Assembly: GCA_946544695.1 (NCBI GenBank)
Contig: CAMNMO010000062.1
Span: 1-11,219 of the forward strand
Origin: an uncultured Ruminococcus sp.
GTDB taxonomy: Bacteria > Bacillota > Clostridia > Oscillospirales > Ruminococcaceae
DNA length: 11,219 bases
Direction of reading: 5' to 3'
Part shown: piece after piece, positions 6,679 to 11,219 of the stretch
How the letters are laid out: the number at the start of each line of letters is the position of its first letter
Position numbering within the stretch: the first letter of the stretch is position 1
Position numbers and translations under genes: made by a program
The notes under the pieces: generated by a model
What the model was told of the DNA's origin: nothing
Seen by the model: only the letters and a program-made list of their open reading frames with translations
Database searches by the model: none

Positions 6679-7911
6679 ATGAGGGACGAACTCAAAGTTA
6701 AGGCAAAAAATTACGGATTATACGCAGTACTGGCAGCGGCACTGATAATATCTGCGGTGATAACAGCCAACTTGAGAAAGTCCGACGACAAAACGGTCAT
6801 CATATACACCAGTTCTTCAACTGCTGAGAACGACGGCATTTCCGATGGAGCGGCAGAAGTTTCAAAGGCTGAAGATATGGGCGGTCAGAACGAAAGGTCT
6901 GAAAACAGCAAGTCATCAACAAAGAAAACATCAAAAGCAACGACTGCGAAAAAGCCTAAGGAAACAACTGCTACAACATCAAAGACAACTAAAGCCAAAA
7001 CCGTCAAGACCACAAAGGTCAAGACTTCCAAAACAACAACGGAACGCACAACGAAGGCAACCACCGAAGAAATGGTTATAGACTTCCCTGTTGATATAAA
7101 TCGGGTGACCTTTGAAGAACTGACAGCTATAAACGGCGTGGGTGAAAGCACCGCCGAAGATATTCTCGATTTCAGAGATTCGGTGGGCGTTATCACATAT
7201 ATGGAGCAGCTGCTGGAGATATCGGGGATAGGTGAAGGCAAACTTGAACTTCTGAAAGAATACCTGTATGTTGACGATGCAGATCATTCACCGCCGACAA
7301 CAACTGCCGAAACCACGAAAGTACCGGTTACCTCCACAAGCAAAGCCACACGGACAAGCAGGCAGACAACGACCGCAAGGGTCACAGTAAAGCCTGAAAG
7401 CAAAACGACCACCAAAGCCCGTGAGACTACTGTGACTTCCAAAAAGCCCGAGACAACAAGATCAGCAACAACTACTGCTTCTTCAACTACCACCACTGCT
7501 GCTGCGATACAGACAACGACAGAACCTCAAACCACCACCGAGACCACAACGACAGAACAAACAACGACTACTTCACAAACGACCACTTCTGTATCAAGAG
7601 AACCTGTTACCGTGACTTACATTGAGGCAACGACTACAACTGCCACGACCAATCAGACCGAGACGACTACCGAAGCGACCGAACCGCCTGAGATGCAGCC
7701 TGTAAACATAAATTCAGCCGATAAGGACGAGCTTATGGAAAAGCTGCTGATAGATGAGGAACTGGCTGACGAAATAATATCCGTGAGGGAAGAACTTGGC
7801 GGCAGGTATGAAAACTATCTCCAGCTGCTGTACGTCAAAGGTATAAGCAAAGAATACCTGAACGAGATCAAGGATCTCATTCTTCTTGAAGATGACGGTA
7901 ACGGTGAATGA
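6679..7911 (+). CDS. Membrane-anchored ComEA-like protein with two helix-hairpin-helix domains and Thr-rich linkers
   Basis: Likely DNA-binding protein held outside the membrane. Residues 12-31 form one hydrophobic segment after a Lys-rich start (signal anchor). Residues 64-131 are a Lys/Thr-rich linker. The first ComEA-type helix-hairpin-helix domain (about 137-198) has VDINRVTFEELTAINGVG and ISGIGEGKLELL. A second linker (about 201-340) is roughly 40% threonine with Pro, Ser and Glu. The second domain (about 341-405) starts VNINSADKDEL and has KGISKEYLNEIKDLI, but its first hairpin reads LLIDEELADEI without the usual glycines. ComEA proteins receive DNA during natural transformation; typical ones have one HhH domain and a much shorter linker. 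No comEC is nearby, so a competence role is uncertain. GGAGG (6666-6670) lies 8 nt upstream inside the GH3 gene; 3 nt separate the genes. The linkers might be O-glycosylated or cross the cell wall (inference). Confidence 0.85.
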   Translation: MRDELKVKAKNYGLYAVLAAALIISAVITANLRKSDDKTVIIYTSSSTAENDGISDGAAEVSKAEDMGGQNERSENSKSSTKKTSKATTAKKPKETTATTSKTTKAKTVKTTKVKTSKTTTERTTKATTEEMVIDFPVDINRVTFEELTAINGVGESTAEDILDFRDSVGVITYMEQLLEISGIGEGKLELLKEYLYVDDADHSPPTTTAETTKVPVTSTSKATRTSRQTTTARVTVKPESKTTTKARETTVTSKKPETTRSATTTASSTTTTAAAIQTTTEPQTTTETTTTEQTTTTSQTTTSVSREPVTVTYIEATTTTATTNQTETTTEATEPPEMQPVNINSADKDELMEKLLIDEELADEIISVREELGGRYENYLQLLYVKGISKEYLNEIKDLILLEDDGNGE

Positions 7912-7949
7912 TATGTGGTGCATCTGAATAATGATCAGCTCATAAAAGT

Positions 7950-7986
7950 AAAAGCTGCGTGACCTATACAGTCATGCAGCTTTTTT
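7950..7986 (+). terminator. Rho-independent terminator after the ComEA-like gene
   Basis: A 14-bp stem (7950-7963 with 7971-7984, one G-U pair) around a 7-nt loop, ending in six T. It closes the plus-strand run that begins at 3297. Confidence 0.9.
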
Positions 7987-7997
7987 ATGCAACAAAA

Positions 7998-8037
7998 AGG
8001 AAGATACCTCATAAGAAGCATCTTCCTGTATTTTTTT
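7998..8037. terminator. Hairpin between convergent genes, probable terminator for the minus-strand hydrolase
   Basis: AGGAAGAT (7998-8005) pairs with ATCTTCCT (8020-8027). On the plus strand T7 follows at 8031-8037; on the minus strand four T follow directly. It can act in both directions and lies 46 nt beyond the stop of the minus-strand gene. Confidence 0.6.
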
Positions 8038-8072
8038 AATTTATAATTATCAGCTTTGGCTTTGCCTATTTA

Positions 8073-8957
8073 TCAGCCCCAATAGCTTCTCCAGATAGAG
8101 AAATAACCCCACGGTATCTTGAATGAATATGCTATCTTGGAACTGCTGGTGTAATAGCTTCTGTTGCACCAGTAGTAAACGTTGTAGTCGTTCTTTATAT
8201 TTTTATACGATGAAACACCGTATACAGCGCCCCATACAGCTGACTTCACCTTATTGGGGACATTGCTGTAATTGCAACCGTCTCTTGTCAGACCGCTGTC
8301 AGACATGAATCCGCCGCTGGTGTATATGATCGACTGGATATCCTTGTAATTCTTGTAAAACGGAGCCCAGAGAGGGTCGTTATTATACTTTGCGGAAACA
8401 AAGCGGTTTGCGACACAATCCGCAACATAAACTATGGGCTTATCCCACATATCGTCATCTATCCTGCCGACCTCATGATATACTATACGGCAAATAGACT
8501 CCCAGCCTGCTTTGTCATAATTCATTCTGGCTGTCTTGATCTTCTGTACAGGTGAAAAAGCTGAATAATTATTCCCTGCGTAAACAGCTCTGACCTTGAA
8601 CATATATGTTGTGGCCCTGCTGAGTCTCTTAACTGCAATATTGTTCTGAGTAGTTGTGCAGTATCTGGTCCAGGATCTGTACTTGCCGCCGTAAACGTAG
8701 ACCTGATATCTTTTTGCCCCTGCAGTTTTGTTCCAGTGAAGAACGATAGTATCTATCTGACTGTTGTACGGATGAGTGTATGATGAATCATAAGTGGATT
8801 CAGCACTCAGCCTGGGAACAACTGCTTTTCCTGACATCAGTGCGGACGCTTTTATCCCCGAAAGATCGGTCATAACAAACATGACTGCCATAGCCATGAT
8901 AAATACAGCGATCTTTTTCAAAGCGATCCTGACCTTATTTCTGCTTGTAAAACTCAT
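8073..8957 (-). CDS. Secreted Fn3-domain protein with SleB-like cell-wall hydrolase domain
   Basis: Probably cuts peptidoglycan outside the membrane. The 294-residue product has a Lys/Arg n-region, a hydrophobic core (about 16-30) and a likely signal-peptidase site after ASA (37-39). A fibronectin type III domain covers about 66-142 (HWNKTAGAKRYQVYVY, then TTYMFKVRAV). The rest (about 150-294) fits the SleB/hydrolase_2 family: ICRIVYHEVG with E162 as probable catalytic glutamate, VYVADCVANRFVS (176-188), DIQSIIYTSGGF (206-217), and an aromatic C-terminus. Usual family members read 'AEA' where this has 'HEV', so the site is slightly divergent. SleB is a spore germination enzyme, but relatives occur in non-sporulating cells as wall-remodelling enzymes. 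The ATG has an in-frame stop directly before it and no Shine-Dalgarno site in the usual window. A leader of about 210 nt suggests regulation at the RNA level. Confidence 0.82.
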   Translation of the reverse strand: MSFTSRNKVRIALKKIAVFIMAMAVMFVMTDLSGIKASALMSGKAVVPRLSAESTYDSSYTHPYNSQIDTIVLHWNKTAGAKRYQVYVYGGKYRSWTRYCTTTQNNIAVKRLSRATTYMFKVRAVYAGNNYSAFSPVQKIKTARMNYDKAGWESICRIVYHEVGRIDDDMWDKPIVYVADCVANRFVSAKYNNDPLWAPFYKNYKDIQSIIYTSGGFMSDSGLTRDGCNYSNVPNKVKSAVWGAVYGVSSYKNIKNDYNVYYWCNRSYYTSSSKIAYSFKIPWGYFSIWRSYWG

Positions 8958-9170
8958 TCAAATCTGACACGGCTCACCGTTGGCTCTGTTTATTTATCCC
9001 AAACGGAAAACCTGCCGTTTCACACCCTTTCGTTATGCGGAAGTTCTATCATGGACCCCCGTTGATGATCGTATGTTTAAGTCTCCTGAGTAACTGTATT
9101 ATCTTAGTACCGTTTTGTAACCGCAAAAGCTTGATATCAAGCTAAAAATTACAAAGTGATTACAAACAAC
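8958..9170 (-). promoter_or_regulatory. Long structured 5' leader of the wall-hydrolase gene, possible riboswitch
   Basis: The transcript from the 9177-9205 promoter would carry about 210 nt before the ATG. Visible elements on the minus strand are two TTTGTAAT copies (9148-9155, 9159-9166), a TTACAAA that can pair with either (9114-9120), a 16-bp palindrome (9128-9143), GGGGGTCC (9053-9060), a hairpin AAACGG/CCGTTT (9001-9006 with 9015-9020) flanked by GGGTGTG and GGGATA, and a hairpin ACGG-TGAG-CCGT (8969-8980) near the start codon. The G-rich blocks around a hairpin loosely recall the c-di-AMP (ydaO/yuaA) riboswitch, whose known targets include wall hydrolases, but the highly conserved 3' core of that class (AGCTAACC...) is not matched. 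I therefore leave the class open. No other gene lies in this stretch. Confidence 0.5.
9128..9143. repeat. 16-bp perfect palindrome
   Basis: AGCTTGATATCAAGCT reads the same on both strands. It lies about 27 nt inside the predicted transcript of the wall-hydrolase gene. It could be a dimeric-protein operator or the tip of an RNA stem. Confidence 0.7.
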
Positions 9171-9176
9171 GTGAAT

Positions 9177-9205
9177 AGTTTAACACATTGTGGTATTTTT
9201 GTCAA
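9177..9205 (-). promoter_or_regulatory. Promoter of the wall-hydrolase gene
   Basis: On the minus strand: perfect TTGACA (9200-9205), a 17-nt spacer, and TAAACT (9177-9182) preceded by TG-T (extended -10). Transcription would start near 9170. No comparably good promoter lies closer to the gene, which implies the long leader. Confidence 0.72.
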
Positions 9206-9255
9206 GCCATCGACAAACAATAACGTAAATTTACACAATTCAGACAAAATACAGG

Positions 9256-9284
9256 TTATACAGATAGTTGATATTGCATAATAT
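9256..9284 (+). promoter_or_regulatory. Weak candidate promoter of the S1-domain gene
   Basis: TTATAC (9256-9261), a 17-nt spacer, TAATAT (9279-9284). The -35 match is poor. If used, transcription would start near 9291, within an imperfect palindrome GCGGAAACGATTTCGC (9291-9306), and give a leader of about 100 nt. Confidence 0.3.
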
Positions 9285-9335
9285 ATTACAGCGGAAACGA
9301 TTTCGCACAAAAAATATGAACCACAAAAGCTTATG

Positions 9336-9375
9336 TGCATGATAATACCGAGACCAAAGACAGCATTATCATGCA
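9336..9375 (+). promoter_or_regulatory. 11-bp perfect inverted repeat just before the S1-domain gene
   Basis: TGCATGATAAT (9336-9346) and ATTATCATGCA (9365-9375) flank an 18-nt loop. The repeat ends 5 nt before GAGGTG (9381-9386). In RNA it would form a stable AU-rich stem next to the ribosome binding site; as DNA it could be an operator. No T-run follows, so it is not an ordinary terminator. Confidence 0.6.
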
Positions 9376-9393
9376 AGAAAGAGGTGTAAAGAA

Positions 9394-10311
9394 ATGACAA
9401 AATATTTGCCTGAGGGTAAAATATTCAATTCGCCTGAGAACCAGTACTATCTCCATTCAGCAGAACGCATGGCAGAAGCTATGGCGCAGAAGCTGACACT
9501 TGAAGGTCACGCACTTATGTGCACAGCCGAACACGACCTTATCGTGGAACTCCCGTTCGGGAAAGGCATTATTCCAAGAGAAGAGGGGGCAATCGGAATC
9601 ACAGAAGGCACGACCCGTGACATAGCACTGCTTTCAAGGGTCAACAAAACGGTGTGCTTCAAAGTCACCGACATAACGAAGTCAAACGGTGAGACGACAG
9701 CTGTTCTGTCAAGGAGAGAAGCGCAGCAGGAATGCATGGATAATTACATATCAAAGCTAAGCAGCGGAGATGTGATACCTGCAAAGGTCACTCACCTTGA
9801 ACCATTCGGTGCATTTGTTGATATCGGCTGCGGTATACCCTCACTGATACCTATCGATGCCATATCGGTATCACGTATATCACATCCGAATGACAGATTC
9901 TTCAACGGACAGGATATTTACGCAGCAGTCAGGAATATCGAGAACGGCAGGATATGCCTGACCCATAAGGAACTGCTTGGCACCTGGCAGCAGAACGCCT
10001 CGCTGTTCTCGGCGGGCGAAACTGTGGGCGGAGTTATACGTTCAGTGGAACAGTACGGGATATTCATTGAACTTGCACCTAACCTGGCAGGTCTTGCAGA
10101 ACCTAAGGACGGTGTAAAAGCGGGGCAGGCAGCAAGTGTCTACATAAAAGCGCTTATCCCGGAAAAAATGAAAGTCAAGCTTATCATAGTCGATGTTTTT
10201 GAAAACCTGTGTTTCCCGGGAAAGATAAATTATTTTATCAATTCCGGCAAGCTTGACAGATGGGAATATTCAACCAAAGAAAGCGGAAAAACTATGGTTT
10301 CGATATTCTGA
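9394..10311 (+). CDS. S1 RNA-binding-domain protein (ribosomal protein S1-like), three S1 repeats
   Basis: Likely binds mRNA or the 30S subunit in the cytoplasm. The 305-residue product has three OB-fold S1 units: a divergent one at about 38-108 (IVELPFGKGIIPREEGAIGI, ending TAVLSRREA), a clear one at about 125-195 (GDVIPAKVTHLEPFGAFVDIG, ending RICLTHKELLG), and a third at about 208-268 (GETVGGVIRSVEQYGIFIEL, ending MKVKLIIVD). The 'EPFGAFVDIG' strand-loop of the second unit is the strongest match. Clostridia often have such short S1-like proteins annotated as ribosomal protein S1, while E. coli S1 has six units, so a true ribosomal role is not certain. GAGGTG (9381-9386) lies 7 nt before the ATG. 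It is a single-gene unit, divergent from the wall hydrolase, closed by the terminator at 10321-10355. The hairpin before the ribosome binding site suggests translational control, perhaps by its own product (inference). Confidence 0.87.
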   Translation: MTKYLPEGKIFNSPENQYYLHSAERMAEAMAQKLTLEGHALMCTAEHDLIVELPFGKGIIPREEGAIGITEGTTRDIALLSRVNKTVCFKVTDITKSNGETTAVLSRREAQQECMDNYISKLSSGDVIPAKVTHLEPFGAFVDIGCGIPSLIPIDAISVSRISHPNDRFFNGQDIYAAVRNIENGRICLTHKELLGTWQQNASLFSAGETVGGVIRSVEQYGIFIELAPNLAGLAEPKDGVKAGQAASVYIKALIPEKMKVKLIIVDVFENLCFPGKINYFINSGKLDRWEYSTKESGKTMVSIF

Positions 10312-10320
10312 ACAATAATA

Positions 10321-10355
10321 AAAAGTCGGAGAAATGCTGTGTTTCTCCGACTTTT
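10321..10355. terminator. Bidirectional terminator between S1-domain and M50-type genes
   Basis: A perfect 14-bp stem (10321-10334 with 10342-10355) around a 7-nt loop, with A-tract on one side and T-tract on the other in both orientations. It lies 9 nt after the plus-strand stop and 4 nt after the minus-strand stop, so it can serve both convergent genes. Confidence 0.92.
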
Positions 10356-10359
10356 GCTG

Positions 10360-11219
10360 TCAGTAATTATCCTTGATATACTCGATAAGTCCCATTTCAC
10401 TCTCAGCAGCGCCTATGCTTATGTAATTCCTAGACATTTTCACTGCCAAGTTATATTCCTTGTCAGCATTAGACTTATCTTGCTTATATATATAATAGTA
10501 TGCAAACATCAGACGGTGCCTGCTTATCATGGTCTTGCCTGAGAGGCCGATATACTTCTTGAGGTCATCATCATAAAGCTCATCTATCTGCTGTTGAGGA
10601 CAGCCTGTGAGTATTTTACAGAACATCGATTCGCACAAGGCTTCATTTATCAGCACAGCCATTATCTTCTTGTTATCTGCAACTTCGCCTGCAAGCGTCT
10701 TGGCTTCTTCAAACCTGTGTTCTTCGATAAGCCTTGATACTTTCATGAGTTTTAAATTCATGTTTATGTTGCTGTCACCCAAGTCCTCATAGTCAAACAG
10801 TTCCTCAGGTAATTCGACAAGTAATTTTCCTTGACTCTGCTCACTGTTTATTATAAGTACGTTCAGCATCAGCCTTCTTACTTTTAATGAACGATACTGC
10901 TCCAGTATATTGGCTCCGTCATTGGCAAGTCCAAATGCACCCAGTGGAACAAGATTTGAAACACCCATCCATGCAGAAATAATTGCAGCCAAAATAAAGC
11001 CTTCGTCAACATACCTGCTATTAGAGTACAGATAAACTAAACCGCATATCAAAAATGTCAGAAGATTGAACAAACCGCCCCCTGCATTGTACCAAAAGTA
11101 AGGTATGTCCTCATCTTTTTCGACCATATCATGTGTCATAAGGCACTGCCCTGCTGTTCCCGAAAGTGAAAAACGTCTGAGAACGAGCCTGCCGTTTTGC
11201 TTGACAAGTATAAAGCTTC
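10360..11219 (-). CDS. M50/site-2-protease-like membrane protein, C-terminal part, cut by the window edge
   Basis: Probable intramembrane metalloprotease-like protein. The frame is open to the right edge, so the ATG at 11139 is not the real start: the 26 codons before it are in frame and fit the family (VKQNGRLVLRRF, then SGTAGQCLM). Counting from ATG 11139, YFWYNAGGGLFN (14-25) leads into a membrane segment (about 21-38), followed by a second (about 47-67). NLVPLGAFGLANDG (62-75) resembles the NxxP...DG motif of site-2 proteases, whose aspartate helps bind zinc. The HExxH zinc motif would lie upstream, outside the window, so activity cannot be judged. The remaining roughly 180 residues are soluble and helical, with repeats of about 35 residues that may be TPR-like. 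The substrate is unknown. Confidence 0.72.
   Translation of the reverse strand, partial: SFILVKQNGRLVLRRFSLSGTAGQCLMTHDMVEKDEDIPYFWYNAGGGLFNLLTFLICGLVYLYSNSRYVDEGFILAAIISAWMGVSNLVPLGAFGLANDGANILEQYRSLKVRRLMLNVLIINSEQSQGKLLVELPEELFDYEDLGDSNINMNLKLMKVSRLIEEHRFEEAKTLAGEVADNKKIMAVLINEALCESMFCKILTGCPQQQIDELYDDDLKKYIGLSGKTMISRHRLMFAYYYIYKQDKSNADKEYNLAVKMSRNYISIGAAESEMGLIEYIKDNY

Noticed and set aside
6885..7496. Valine-rich minus-strand open frames
   Set aside because: They are the reverse reading of ACA/ACC/ACG threonine codons in the ComEA-like gene; low complexity explains their openness.
8958..9120. Firm assignment of the leader to the c-di-AMP (ydaO/yuaA) riboswitch class
   Set aside because: Some G-rich blocks are suggestive, but the strongly conserved 3' core of the class is not found by eye; kept only as an open possibility.
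9149..9400. Minus-strand 83-codon hydrophobic open frame in the intergenic region
   Set aside because: It starts inside the S1-like gene, lacks a ribosome binding site and covers the promoters and inverted repeat, so chance is more likely than a membrane peptide.

Overview
The window looks like chromosomal DNA of a Clostridia-class Firmicute, most likely a Ruminococcus-type member of the Oscillospiraceae. This rests on the yicC-remA-gmk-rpoZ-priA gene order (a Firmicutes arrangement), strong GGAGG-type ribosome binding sites, an intracellular GH3 beta-glucosidase suited to a plant-fibre degrader, long threonine-rich linkers, and a SleB-like wall hydrolase fused to Fn3. The genus is an inference; no rRNA or species marker is present. 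I see no phage, insertion sequence, CRISPR array or tRNA.

Layout. Positions 1-2441 (minus strand) hold a tightly packed housekeeping operon, transcribed from a strong promoter at 2413-2441: yicC (RNase family), remA (DNA-binding regulator), gmk (guanylate kinase), rpoZ (RNA polymerase omega) and the start of priA (replication-restart helicase), which runs off the left edge. Upstream of it on the same strand, 2482-3129 encodes a HAD phosphatase. An intergenic region of about 170 bp divides this from a plus-strand run of four genes (3297-7911): an HD-domain hydrolase, a YaiI/DUF188 protein, a GH3 beta-glucosidase, and a membrane-anchored ComEA-like protein with two helix-hairpin-helix (HhH) domains. 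The run begins at an extended -10 promoter (3226-3254) and ends at a strong terminator (7950-7986), so it could be one transcript.

The convergent minus-strand gene at 8073-8957 encodes a secreted Fn3 plus SleB-like wall hydrolase. Its promoter lies far upstream (9177-9205), giving a leader of about 210 nt with several hairpins, a 16-bp palindrome and repeated ATTACAAA elements. The divergent plus-strand gene at 9394-10311 encodes a three-S1-domain RNA-binding protein, with an 11-bp perfect inverted repeat just before its ribosome binding site. A bidirectional terminator (10321-10355) separates it from a minus-strand M50/site-2-protease-like membrane protein that runs off the right edge.

Most genes are recognisable families. 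The least explained parts are the hydrolase leader, the S1-gene leader hairpin, and the ComEA-like protein with its threonine-rich tether and degenerate second HhH domain. I see no clear evidence of a wholly new multi-gene system.
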